Source: an archaeon (lineage in GTDB: Archaea; Nanobdellota; Nanobdellia; Woesearchaeales; JAHJEM01). From it: a stretch of DNA of 20,118 nucleotides. The notes below the pieces were generated by a model that saw only the letters and a list, made by a program, of their open reading frames with translations, ran no database searches and was not told the origin of the DNA. Both the position numbers and the translations under genes were made by a program. The stretch lies in the NCBI GenBank assembly GCA_020057445.1, contig JAGVFV010000138.1, positions 1-20,118 of the forward strand. The letters run 5' to 3'. Positions 1-6,719 of the stretch are shown in pieces; the stretch's first letter is position 1; each line of letters opens with the position of its first letter.

Positions 1-19
1 CTTCAAATGTAATTCTTAC

Positions 20-151
20 GCGAGGATGGCAGAGCCTGGTCAAATGCGCAGGACTTAAGCGGCGAAAAACCTTGAACGGTTTTTGAGGTCTTCGTTGCCG
101 AAGACATCCTGTCCCTTAGTGGGTTCGTGGGTTCAAATCCCTCTCCTCGCA
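20..151 (+). tRNA. tRNA-Leu (anticodon UAA) with a 46-nt intron
   Basis: A class II tRNA cloverleaf is visible. The 7-bp acceptor stem is GCGAGGA (20-26) with TCCTCGC (144-150), and the discriminator is A151. The anticodon stem is CAGGA (49-53) with TCCTG (107-111). A long variable arm lies at 112-126 (CCC/GGG stem), and the T loop TTCAAAT at 132-138. The anticodon TAA is at 56-58. The loop is interrupted after G37 by an insert at about 60-105, which leaves the spliced loop CTTAAGA. The long variable arm and the UAA anticodon both indicate leucine. CCA is not encoded. The T stem has a U50-U64 mismatch. The intron boundaries could shift by one nucleotide. Confidence 0.93.
60..105 (+). other. 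tRNA-Leu intron at position 37/38
   Basis: The insert pairs CGGC (60-63) with GCCG (97-100) next to a short CTT/AAG helix (54-56 with 101-103). Three-nucleotide bulges lie on each side (57-59 and 104-106), giving a bulge-helix-bulge-like fold for the archaeal splicing endonuclease. An inner hairpin pairs AAAAACC with GGTTTTT. A competing perfect hairpin GTCTTCG/CGAAGAC (88-105) also exists. The central helix looks like 3 bp rather than the usual 4, so the exact cut sites are inferred from the need for a 7-nt loop with a purine at position 37. Confidence 0.8.
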
Positions 152-170
152 GCTGAGCTCAGCTGGCACC

Positions 171-217
171 GAAGCGGGGAGGACGTTTCTCTTCGAGAAA
201 GTCCTCCGCACTGCTTC
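171..217. repeat. Long imperfect hairpin downstream of tRNA-Leu
   Basis: GAAGC, GGAGGAC and TTTCTC on the left arm pair in order with GAGAAA, GTCCTCC and GCTTC on the right, around a TTC loop, with one bulged G. A T-rich tract at 231-238 follows. It could be a processed 3' trailer or a separate small RNA. The remainder of 152-365 contains no convincing gene. Confidence 0.5.
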
Positions 218-347
218 TTACGAGACGTATTCTTTTTTCGTGGGTTGTTAGGGTGAGCCCGCAGGCGAACACTACCTTCAGCAACCGCAGTTGCTCGTCA
301 CAAATCCTTCCTGGCAGTTTCAGTTGGTATTCTATCGAGAACGCGAT

Positions 348-365
348 AACCTGTTATTTCAGGTT
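348..365 (-). terminator. Hairpin directly after the stop codon of the zinc-ribbon gene
   Basis: AACCTG (348-353) and CAGGTT (360-365) form a 6-bp stem with a 6-nt loop. It begins at the base next to the TAG stop of the minus-strand gene ending at 366. Archaeal termination normally needs a U-tract rather than a hairpin, so it may instead protect the mRNA 3' end. Confidence 0.3.
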
Positions 366-710
366 CTATTTCAATTCTGCCTTTTTTTCCTGGAGTTTCC
401 TGATCGCATCGACGATTGCCTTCACGTCGTCTCCGACAATAGAGTCAAGAATCCGTAGGAAATCTTGATGCCTCGTTTGATTGAATCCGCTCCTGTTTTC
501 CTGCAGAAGCGTGTCCCAGAGGGTTTCCCGGTCTTTCTCAGGTATCTGGACTTTCTGCTCAAGTTGAAGCAAAAGCGTCTTTATCGGAGGATTGATATTG
601 ATGATGATATTTGAGCATCGTCCGCAGGGATGATTGGCGCCAATCCTGTCTGAATCCTGGAATTTCCGGCCGCAAGTCGTGCACGTGTATTCTTTTGGTT
701 TGATGATCAT
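366..710 (-). CDS. Small zinc-ribbon protein, function unknown
   Basis: A 114-residue protein. Its N-terminal half has a four-cysteine zinc ribbon: C10-x2-C13 and C29-x2-C32. The rest is a predicted helical, charged region ending in a Lys/Glu-rich helix. The ATG at 710 is preferred over the in-frame GTG at 719, because GGTGA lies at the ideal distance before the ATG. A TATA-like tract at about 751-762, read on the minus strand, would place transcription start near 728. It resembles the zinc-ribbon proteins at 5957-6277 and 6701-6961 only in the cysteine spacing, so common ancestry is not claimed. The pattern suggests nucleic-acid or protein binding, but no function can be assigned. Confidence 0.75.
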   Translation of the reverse strand: MIIKPKEYTCTTCGRKFQDSDRIGANHPCGRCSNIIININPPIKTLLLQLEQKVQIPEKDRETLWDTLLQENRSGFNQTRHQDFLRILDSIVGDDVKAIVDAIRKLQEKKAELK

Positions 711-848
711 GTTTTTCACCTTCTAATAGTCTCATATGACAACGAGGAGTTTATATATAAATTTTGCTGAGCCATTAATCAACTTGTGCCTATGGAACAA
801 GGCAAACAATTAAATACGCATTCTTCCTTTGTTCCCAAAGGTGATATC

Positions 849-1700
849 ATGAGGCTTGTTTTGCTCACGGCAATTTCAATTCTGCTTGTGTTGTTGCTCA
901 ATTCGTCCTGCGAACCGACTTTGCAGTCGGGTCCTTCGGAGAATGGGACCGTAGAACAAGAGACGAGCGCTTCTTGCACGGAGGGAATGGTGAAAGACGC
1001 TGCAGGCACGTGCATTACACAAACATCAGATGAGCCTGGCGATGTACCGCTTCCCCCTGCTGAAACCAATGCAACAAAGTCTGACGATAAATCAAGTGAA
1101 GATAAATCCACTGCATTGAAGACAGAGGACGCTTCGGATGATAAAGAAACAGGAGATGATACGACAGACGACCAGGAGGAAGAAGATGAGACTCATCCGG
1201 TGACTCCCCCTGCTCCAGAGAGTCTCTTTCCTGGCCTTGATGCTCGTTCTCCAAGAAGTAGTGAGAATTCTCTTACTGATTTTCCAATACCATTCATGGA
1301 TGATGGGGACAGGGATTATGTTCTTGTCTGGAGCAGCGGAAGCGCGGGTGCTGCCTGCCAGATCAATCTTGATAGCGTTCTTCGCAGCATGAGTGCGAAA
1401 AGGGTTTTTGAGGAGCAGCTTGTGGAATCTTGGGATGAGATGCAAGGGAAGAATCTTGTCGTCATCGGTAATGCGTGCAACAATCGCCTGGCAAAAGAGA
1501 TCCTTGGTAATCCTGATCCTTGCGATGATGGTCTTGTGACAGGAAAGGGTTATGTTCACTTGGTCGTCTATGATGGCGAGCATTATGCATTGCTCATCAT
1601 GGGAAAGACGAATTCAGATATTGTCGACGCATGCAAGGTTATGGGCGCAGGGGATCTTGTCATGCACGGGACAGAAGATAGTTTTGATCTAGAGGGTTGA
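849..1700 (+). CDS. Secreted lipoprotein-like protein with S-layer-type C-terminal domain
   Basis: A 283-residue protein. Residues 1-20 are a hydrophobic signal segment ending in NSSC, so Cys21 could be lipidated, although the lipobox is poor. Residues about 60-125 are a Thr/Asp/Glu/Pro-rich linker that probably holds the C-terminal domain away from the membrane. Residues about 155-270 resemble a domain common in S-layer-like proteins of DPANN archaea: a beta strand with NLVVIG, then NAC (208-210), NPDPC (221-225), a Gly-Lys-Gly turn (232-234) and a final ALLIMG strand before a helix. Family recognition is from memory of that motif order. The ATG at 849 is preferred over the upstream in-frame 786 because GGTGAT precedes it and the signal peptide then begins at the N terminus. 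A T-rich stretch after 1700 may end the transcript. It probably acts at the cell surface. Confidence 0.75.
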   Translation: MRLVLLTAISILLVLLLNSSCEPTLQSGPSENGTVEQETSASCTEGMVKDAAGTCITQTSDEPGDVPLPPAETNATKSDDKSSEDKSTALKTEDASDDKETGDDTTDDQEEEDETHPVTPPAPESLFPGLDARSPRSSENSLTDFPIPFMDDGDRDYVLVWSSGSAGAACQINLDSVLRSMSAKRVFEEQLVESWDEMQGKNLVVIGNACNNRLAKEILGNPDPCDDGLVTGKGYVHLVVYDGEHYALLIMGKTNSDIVDACKVMGAGDLVMHGTEDSFDLEG

Positions 1701-1763
1701 TTTTTGTCAATTCATAGATTTTTTGGTCATTTTTTACTTGGTAATGCCTTTTTTGTCAATAGA

Positions 1764-1774
1764 TTAATATATAG
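1764..1774 (+). promoter_or_regulatory. TATA box of the GHKL ATPase gene
   Basis: TTAATATATAG lies about 40 bp before the ATG at 1812, predicting transcription start near 1797. The T-rich stretch just upstream (1704-1756) would separate it from the preceding gene. Confidence 0.5.
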
Positions 1775-1811
1775 ATTTTCTTATGGAAGAGTGGTAAAAT
1801 AGGTATAAAAA

Positions 1812-2480
1812 ATGACAGCTGTGTTGGAATACGTGGACAGTGAATCAGACATCGCGACTATTGTTGAAAATGCTCAGCAGATCAGAAATGCGCCAATGGC
1901 ACGCCAGGATGCTTACATAGTGACGATCTTTCCAAGCATTCTCGATGTCCCAGGAGATGATATTTCTCCTGTCATGAAGTATATTGGCAAGGATCTTCCA
2001 GATTCAGTGGATGCCCTTGTAGCAGAAGCGGGAATGACCCTTCCCGAATTCGGTGATGTCATCTTTTACGCGCTTTCAGATGAAGAAAGGCAATACTACC
2101 TTTCTCAAAAAAACCCTGGCTATCCTGCATGGGAACATGCTTACTGTACATTGCTTGCAGCAATAACAGAGCTTGTATCGAACGCAGCAGAGCATGGTAA
2201 TCATTTTGATCCTTCGAAAAACGTCCGCGTGGACCTCTCGATACTGTCGCTTGAAAATGGCATTCGACGGTTTGCTGTCGAAGTCGCTGACGAAGGCGGA
2301 TTCCATGATTATAAGCGGCACAAGCGGCAGGACTATGTACGAGACAAGGAAGTTGATATACGTGTCCGCGGGCATGGCGATTCCATCGTGCAGAAGATCC
2401 GTTGGACTAAAGGCGCTGTCATGAACTTTCGTGGAAAGACTCCGTACACGTCTTCAGTCCTTTATTACCTTAATTTCTAG
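1812..2480 (+). CDS. Stand-alone RsbW/HATPase_c_2-like GHKL ATPase
   Basis: A 222-residue protein. The C-terminal half carries the Bergerat ATP-binding fold of anti-sigma-factor-type kinases. The N box is ELVSNAAEHGN (E120, N124). The G1 box is VADEGGF (D160, G162, G163). The G2-like segment is RGHGDSIV (from R186), followed by a terminal beta strand. This order matches SpoIIAB/RsbW-type serine kinases better than histidine kinases, and there is no dimerisation or phospho-acceptor histidine domain. The first 110 residues are unrecognised and may be a sensory or partner-binding region. Archaea lack sigma factors, so the target is probably an anti-sigma-antagonist-like (STAS) protein or another partner encoded elsewhere. 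Its stop overlaps that of the convergent gene at 2477. Confidence 0.75.
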   Translation: MTAVLEYVDSESDIATIVENAQQIRNAPMARQDAYIVTIFPSILDVPGDDISPVMKYIGKDLPDSVDALVAEAGMTLPEFGDVIFYALSDEERQYYLSQKNPGYPAWEHAYCTLLAAITELVSNAAEHGNHFDPSKNVRVDLSILSLENGIRRFAVEVADEGGFHDYKRHKRQDYVRDKEVDIRVRGHGDSIVQKIRWTKGAVMNFRGKTPYTSSVLYYLNF

Positions 2481-2668
2481 TCCAGGAGCTCTTCGACTTT
2501 TCGAAAGTCAGAGTACGCTGACCACCTGCGGTAGAATTCTTCCTTATTGGCCTTGAATTCCCGAAGATGCCGCGATATCTGATTCATCTCTGTCTCAAAG
2601 TAGTCGCGGTAATTGTCGATCTGTGTCTGCGCCCGACGAGATATTTTGGTTGAATTTGTTATTACCAT
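2477..2668 (-). CDS. Small helical charged protein, unknown
   Basis: A 63-residue protein, rich in Arg, Glu, Asn and aromatic residues, with a predicted long helix and possible coiled coil over residues 12-60. No family is recognised. The ATG at 2668 is supported by a good TATA box about 40 bp upstream. The gene ends inside the CTAG shared with the convergent ATPase gene, so the two stop codons (TAG on each strand) overlap by three bases. It could be a small DNA-binding or regulatory protein, but this is conjecture. The promoter and clean frame support a real gene. Confidence 0.55.
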   Translation of the reverse strand: MVITNSTKISRRAQTQIDNYRDYFETEMNQISRHLREFKANKEEFYRRWSAYSDFRKVEELLD

Positions 2669-2702
2669 CCCGAATCACTTGTCTACGGTACGCAACCTCG
2701 CA

Positions 2703-2712
2703 GTATATAAAC
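2703..2712 (-). promoter_or_regulatory. TATA box of the 63-aa protein gene
   Basis: Read on the minus strand it is GTTTATATAC, about 38 bp before the ATG at 2668. Three copies of the palindrome GTATAC lie immediately upstream (2725-2761). Confidence 0.55.
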
Positions 2713-2724
2713 ATTTCGCTTTAA

Positions 2725-2761
2725 GTATACAGAAAAGTATACTAGAAGGGTGCCAGTATAC
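2725..2761. repeat. Three GTATAC palindromes, possible operator
   Basis: GTATAC occurs at 2725-2730, 2737-2742 and 2756-2761. The first two are centred 12 bp apart and the third is 19 bp further on. They lie upstream of the TATA box of the minus-strand gene starting at 2668. Confidence 0.4.
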
Positions 2762-2845
2762 GTTTTTGGTGCATTAGTTTAGAATTTTTTGTGAGCATGA
2801 TGGAGAGACTGCGTTTTGGAGGATGTCTTCTTCGGAAACCTTTCT

Positions 2846-2942
2846 TGTCAGCAGTTAATTGGAGATAATCATTACGATCTGCGCCTGTCAGCAGTCAGCT
2901 TCGCTCTGCTGTTGGCTGGGTTCTGTAAGCTGTTAGCAGTTA
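2846..2942. repeat. Three 12-bp direct repeats at the 3' end of the Tyr-rich gene
   Basis: TGTCAGCAGTTA (2846-2857), TGTCAGCAGTCA (2886-2897) and TGTTAGCAGTTA (2931-2942) are spaced 40 and 45 bp apart. The third covers the TAA stop of the minus-strand gene. The middle copy also forms a hairpin, CAGCAG with CTGCTG (2889-2912). The remaining intergenic sequence from 2763 to 2845 shows nothing else. Confidence 0.5.
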
Positions 2943-3335
2943 ATAATACACATAATATTGGCTCTGTCGCGCCCCGCCGTCATAGAACCAGTCTGACTGT
3001 CCTTTGCCGTAATACCAGGACATGCTTTGGGTGTGGTATGTCTTGTCATAGGCGCTGCCGTAATTGAATGCGCCGCTCTGATAGCCGTATGGGCGTGAAG
3101 GGGCGTAGATTGTGGGGAAATATCCGCCGCGGTATCTGGCGTCGTATTTGGATCCGTAGGAATAGACTTGGAAATTATTTGCATATGCGTTTCCCGAGTA
3201 TGAAGTCGGATAAGAATAGGAGGTGTGGTATTCGTATTGCGGATGGGGATAAGAATAGGATGTCCATGCGCTTGCATTCTTTGCGAAAAGGAAGAGTGAT
3301 GCGACGATGAGGATGGTGAGTATGATCTTTTTCAT
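2940..3335 (-). CDS. Tyr-rich secreted small protein
   Basis: A 131-residue protein with a clear Sec signal peptide: a Lys-Lys start, a hydrophobic stretch to about residue 18, and the cleavage-like sequence NASA before Trp24. The mature chain of about 108 residues is extraordinarily rich in tyrosine (about 26) with Ser, Gly, Asn and Gln, has almost no hydrophobic core residues and contains no cysteine. The ATG at 3335 is chosen over the in-frame upstream ATG at 3347, because GGAGG precedes it at the normal distance and the signal peptide then starts correctly. A minus-strand TATA box near 3374-3381 fits. No family is recognised. The composition suggests an extended, sticky or self-assembling surface protein, which is an inference. 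Another reading frame over the same DNA is open but lacks any signal. Confidence 0.75.
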   Translation of the reverse strand: MKKIILTILIVASLFLFAKNASAWTSYSYPHPQYEYHTSYSYPTSYSGNAYANNFQVYSYGSKYDARYRGGYFPTIYAPSRPYGYQSGAFNYGSAYDKTYHTQSMSWYYGKGQSDWFYDGGARQSQYYVYY

Positions 3336-3435
3336 GATGCCCTCCATTAATTACTGAAGAGTAGTGTTTTTATCTTTATAAACGTTTCGGTTTTTTCAGG
3401 CAATATTTTTATGTACATGCCAATTATGATGCCTC

Positions 3436-4269
3436 ATGGGAATCCTTATCGGCACATCCGGGTATAGCTATGACGATTGGAAGAAGAAGTTCTATCCGCC
3501 GCTCATCAAGACTCCGGAGATGCTCACTTTTTATGCGAAATTTTTCCGCATGACTGAGATCAACTCATCCTACTATCGCATCCCTCCTCGGCAGATGATG
3601 GAATATATCCTGGAAAAGGTGCCTGAAGACTTCATCTTCACGGTCAAGGTGTTCAAGGGCATCACCCATGAGAGACCAGAAGATGCTGATAGGCTCATCC
3701 TTGACTTCAACCAGGCGATAGGTCCGCTCGTCGAAAGGGGTAAATGCGCGTGTCTTCTCCTGCAATTCCCGTATTCGTTCCATAACACGCAAGAAAACCA
3801 GGAATACCTTTTGCAGATGAAAGGGAAATTCAGCGCGCCGCTAGTGGCGGAATTCCGCAATTCCGGCTGGATCACGGAAAGCACATTTGCCATGCTTGAA
3901 GAGCAGAAGATCGGATTTTGCTGCGTGGATGAGCCACGGCTCAAAGGACTCATCCCTCCGGAAGCGCGGGTGACATCAGACATCGGCTATGTCCGCTTCC
4001 ACGGCAGGAATGCGCAAACCTGGTTTGCGAAAGATGGCACGCAATATGCAAGGTATGATTACCTGTATGGTGAAGAGGAGCTTATGGAATGGGTGCCGAA
4101 GATCAAGGCAATGGCCGGCCTGACAAAGACGTTTTTCGTTCTTTTCAACAACCATCCGAAGGCATATGCCGTTCGCAATGCGGAACTGATGGCAAAGCTC
4201 CTCGACATTCCGCTCCCTGCGATACCGAAAGAAGAGGATTATGATTCTAGCTTGAATAAGTTCTTGTAA
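3436..4269 (+). CDS. DUF72 (YecE-like) family protein
   Basis: A 277-residue protein of full family length. The N terminus has the hallmark IGTSGYSYDDWKKKFYP. Next come an EINSSYYRIP segment, VKVFKGITH, VAEFRNSGW, a central VRFHGRN motif, and near the C terminus FNNHPKAYAVRNA. Together these mark the DUF72 TIM-barrel family. The biochemical role of DUF72 proteins is not established. They are widespread in archaea and bacteria, and nuclease or DNA-processing links have been suggested only by context. A TATA-like tract at about 3402-3411 lies about 28 bp before the ATG, implying a leaderless mRNA. The gene converges on the minus-strand operon, whose last stop begins at the next base (4270). Confidence 0.92.
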   Translation: MGILIGTSGYSYDDWKKKFYPPLIKTPEMLTFYAKFFRMTEINSSYYRIPPRQMMEYILEKVPEDFIFTVKVFKGITHERPEDADRLILDFNQAIGPLVERGKCACLLLQFPYSFHNTQENQEYLLQMKGKFSAPLVAEFRNSGWITESTFAMLEEQKIGFCCVDEPRLKGLIPPEARVTSDIGYVRFHGRNAQTWFAKDGTQYARYDYLYGEEELMEWVPKIKAMAGLTKTFFVLFNNHPKAYAVRNAELMAKLLDIPLPAIPKEEDYDSSLNKFL

Positions 4270-4878
4270 TCATTGCAGGACGGGTTCCTCTTTTAGGCTT
4301 TCGAACCACATGCTCACCTTTTTGATATCTGTATCTTCGGCCAGGTCGATCTCGTGGTCGATGTAATGCACGTTCTTCCTGTCCTTGAAGGTCGTGTAAG
4401 CATCGCATGCCGCCGCGAGGTATTCAAGGTCACCTTCCCGCCATTTTTTGCCTTTCTCCTGCCAGCGCTTTTCAAGATGCCTCTTGACGACGTCGAACGG
4501 AGGGTTGAGTACAATGGCGTGGGGCTCTCGTAATGCTGGAAGATAGAGGTCGTTTGTCATGGCCTCATAGCGTTCGCGCTCGTCTGTCGTGATCCATCCG
4601 CGCAGGTGATACGCGATAGTGTACGCGTCATTGTCATAGATGCAGCGGTTGCCGATGACCGTCTTGTCAAGGTTTTTTTCCGCTATCTGCATGGTCTCGA
4701 AGTTTTCGATGATGCGCTGGCAGATCTTGAGGAGCCGCCGGTCCCTCGGTTCGACGTCGAATTTCGATGTCGTGGTCTTCAGCTCTGGAAACAGGGTGTC
4801 TGGAATCTCTGTGAGGATGCGGTCGAGGAGTGTCGTCTTTCCTGATCCGTGCGGGCCGGAGAGGAAGACAAGGCTCAC
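4270..4878 (-). CDS. Deoxynucleoside-kinase-like P-loop protein
   Basis: A 202-residue protein. The Walker A motif is GPHGSGKTT (residues 8-16). A GNRCIYDNDAY segment (76-86) is comparable to the DR-motif of deoxynucleoside and thymidylate kinases. A Lys/Arg-rich lid is present (about 132-147, KRHLEKRWQEKGKKW). This suggests phosphoryl transfer from ATP to a nucleoside, nucleotide or related small molecule, although the exact substrate cannot be read. It starts with GTG inside GTGA, overlapping the stop of the upstream gene by four bases, so translation is probably coupled. It is the last gene of a five-gene overlapping operon. The alternative is a more general AAA_28-type ATPase. Confidence 0.8.
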   Translation of the reverse strand: MSLVFLSGPHGSGKTTLLDRILTEIPDTLFPELKTTTSKFDVEPRDRRLLKICQRIIENFETMQIAEKNLDKTVIGNRCIYDNDAYTIAYHLRGWITTDERERYEAMTNDLYLPALREPHAIVLNPPFDVVKRHLEKRWQEKGKKWREGDLEYLAAACDAYTTFKDRKNVHYIDHEIDLAEDTDIKKVSMWFESLKEEPVLQ

Positions 4879-5960
4879 TTTCTCACCTTTGCAGGACGTC
4901 TCATCTTTGCAGGTTCCTTTTTCGTTCCTTCTAGGATGAATGCGGCGCCCTCTTCAAGTGATACGCTTCCCTCGAGTAATCCTGCACAATCCCCATTACC
5001 GGGAGTGAGAAGGTCACTTTTCCCTGTGCGGACAAAATCATATTTCCTCTCTCCTGTTATTCCCAGGTTCATGCGCCAGCCGTTTGCGATCGGCGCGTTG
5101 TTGTAGAGCACGAACACGAACTTGGCGAGATCGACCATACCAGAGACTATCTGCGCTTCAGCGTCTTTTTCAAATCCTGGAAATTTCGGGATGAATCCAG
5201 CGTATTCCAATTCGAGCTGCCTTTGTATCTCTGATTCCTTTTCCTCTCCTGCACGTGTAAGATGGGAGCGGTTGACGGTCATGGAATATATCCTTCCGTC
5301 AGCAAGGTCAAGGATGAATGCATCGCCTTTCTCCTTTCGGATCTTTCCCTTGTATTCGCCATGTTCGCTTGCGACGCGTTTTGCCTCTTCGAAGATGGTC
5401 TCCATGCTCGCTTCATAGCGCTCTTCTGTCCTCTTGACGATGATCTCTTCGTAGGGGATGCCGAGCTTGACAGGGATGACGCTTCCTTTTTTCTTGAGGA
5501 ATTTCTTTCCTGCCTTCTCGATCACGACGAGCTTCTCTTCGAGTCCGTCGCCGAAGAAATGGTTGACTCCTTCTGCGATGTTGTTCACCGGATCCTTGAG
5601 GTAGCGTGCGCTCTGTGTCGCCGGGAAGTCGAATGTGTCGAGGAATGCATTGATCGCCGGCTCTTTTCCCTTCCCGACGACCTGGATGTCGAATTTCACC
5701 TCGTATTCCCATGCAGGGAATTCTTTCGGTATGTCGCCGATGCTCTTGATCCCTGCGGCCTCTGCAAGGTTCCCGATGAAGCCGCTACCGTTGCGTTGCA
5801 GGGATGCGACGAAATGCTTGATGAGCCCTGACCGGTCTTGCGTCTTCTGGAAGACACGGAATGCTGATGCAAGATCAGACTCCGCATAGTACGAGTCCCG
5901 CTCGCAGTCCGACTGGAATCGTGGTGTGTATGATGTGTAGCATCCTCCCATGTTCATCAT
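4875..5960 (-). CDS. Unknown 361-aa protein in the zinc-ribbon/kinase operon
   Basis: Family not recognised. It is a soluble protein with no signal peptide or membrane segment. The N-terminal 30 residues contain two cysteines and several tyrosines. The centre (about 80-240) has alternating beta-rich segments with conserved-looking charged pairs (EYEVKFDI, EKLVVIEK, KKFLKKKG, EEIIVKRTEERYE). These are vaguely reminiscent of the CYTH/triphosphate-tunnel fold, but no decisive ExExK signature is seen, so this is only a suggestion. The C terminus is basic (Lys/Arg/Pro-rich). ATG at 5960 overlaps the previous stop as ATGA. GGAGG abuts that ATG with no spacing, so the ATGs at 5957 or 5951 may be the true start. 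It overlaps the kinase-like gene by four bases. Confidence 0.7.
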   Translation of the reverse strand: MMNMGGCYTSYTPRFQSDCERDSYYAESDLASAFRVFQKTQDRSGLIKHFVASLQRNGSGFIGNLAEAAGIKSIGDIPKEFPAWEYEVKFDIQVVGKGKEPAINAFLDTFDFPATQSARYLKDPVNNIAEGVNHFFGDGLEEKLVVIEKAGKKFLKKKGSVIPVKLGIPYEEIIVKRTEERYEASMETIFEEAKRVASEHGEYKGKIRKEKGDAFILDLADGRIYSMTVNRSHLTRAGEEKESEIQRQLELEYAGFIPKFPGFEKDAEAQIVSGMVDLAKFVFVLYNNAPIANGWRMNLGITGERKYDFVRTGKSDLLTPGNGDCAGLLEGSVSLEEGAAFILEGTKKEPAKMRRPAKVRK

Positions 5961-6277
5961 CCTCCTGCCTTTCTTGGCCAGTGTTCTATTACAGCTTTGT
6001 GAACAATATCTGCAAGCTCAAAGTAATTGACATAGATTTTCGCATCGTACATGCCATCTCCCAAAAGTTCAAATCTGATGTTCTTTTCTATGGCTCCCCG
6101 GATGATATGCTCGAGCTGGTATGGGTGGGCGCATGTCGGGCAGGGTTCGCGTTTGCGGGTAGAGCCAATTCCTTTCTTTCTCGTCCAGGTAGTCATGTTC
6201 GTATATGTTGTCTCACAGACCTCGCAGGTTCCCTTACTGTAAGGATGTATATTGTAGTCTGCAGGATTAATCGTCAT
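5957..6277 (-). CDS. Zinc-ribbon protein, paralogue of the first gene of the operon
   Basis: A 106-residue protein. The zinc ribbon is C18-x2-C21 and C46-x2-C49, with a KKG-containing loop between the pairs. The C terminus has a helical segment, ADIVHKAVIEHWPR. The cysteine pattern, the CP[ST]C second knuckle and the IV..-IE.WPR ending are shared with the protein at 6701-6961, so the two are paralogues. The intervening region is longer here (about residues 60-85). The ATG at 6277 is preferred over the in-frame GTG at 6286 because GTGA precedes it by 5 nt, but either is possible. It overlaps the upstream gene by 11 bases and the downstream gene as ATGA. Probable role: nucleic-acid or partner binding, function unknown. 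Confidence 0.7.
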   Translation of the reverse strand: MTINPADYNIHPYSKGTCEVCETTYTNMTTWTRKKGIGSTRKREPCPTCAHPYQLEHIIRGAIEKNIRFELLGDGMYDAKIYVNYFELADIVHKAVIEHWPRKAGG

Positions 6278-6719
6278 CAGCTTCACTTTTCAAAGGTTTC
6301 TTCTCCGAATTTATTTTGTATAAAGTGCATTCAATTGTGCTATGAGCAAATCTATTCGGTCCTCTAGGTCCATGATTCTGCCTCACTCGCGCATATGCGT
6401 CAAATGATCTCTTGGAAAAGTGAGATCTCAGGATCTTTGTGATGATCTCTTCTTCGTTGAGACTTCCTCTTGTTAACATGTCGGTAAGAAAGTACAATTT
6501 TTCCTCAAGGCTGTGATGGCCGACTTCTTTTACATCGACTCGCCGATAGGGGATATGGAATCCACATTCCTCAATCGTCTGATAGAAATTTCCGTCAGAC
6601 CAAATGAGACATTTTAATGTCTGCCGATGCGATGTTGATAATATGGAGCATATCCTTCTTTGGTGATCATGAATGTATTCCTTGTTTGTTTTTTGGATTA
6701 TTATCCCCTCCTTGGCCAT
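6267..6719 (-). CDS. Unknown basic protein between two zinc-ribbon paralogues
   Basis: A 150-residue protein with no recognised domain. It is rich in Arg, His and Lys, with a probable helical middle (LEEKLYFLTDMLTRG, NEEEIITKILRSHF) and a basic RVRQNHGPRGPNRF stretch near residue 115-130. It begins with ATG inside the end of the upstream gene (19-base overlap) and has no clear ribosome-binding site, so translation is likely coupled to the preceding gene. The end also overlaps the start of the next zinc-ribbon gene. Possible nucleic-acid contact is inferred only from charge. Confidence 0.6.
   Translation of the reverse strand: MAKEGIIIQKTNKEYIHDHQRRICSILSTSHRQTLKCLIWSDGNFYQTIEECGFHIPYRRVDVKEVGHHSLEEKLYFLTDMLTRGSLNEEEIITKILRSHFSKRSFDAYARVRQNHGPRGPNRFAHSTIECTLYKINSEKKPLKSEADDD

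Noticed and set aside
2477..2480. Overlapping stop codons of convergent genes
   Set aside because: A shared CTAG is a common compact arrangement and needs no special explanation.
2933..3277. Open reading frame overlapping the Tyr-rich gene, Thr/Pro/His-rich product
   Set aside because: It has no start signal or signal peptide, and its composition mirrors the codon pattern of the Tyr-rich gene in the other frame.
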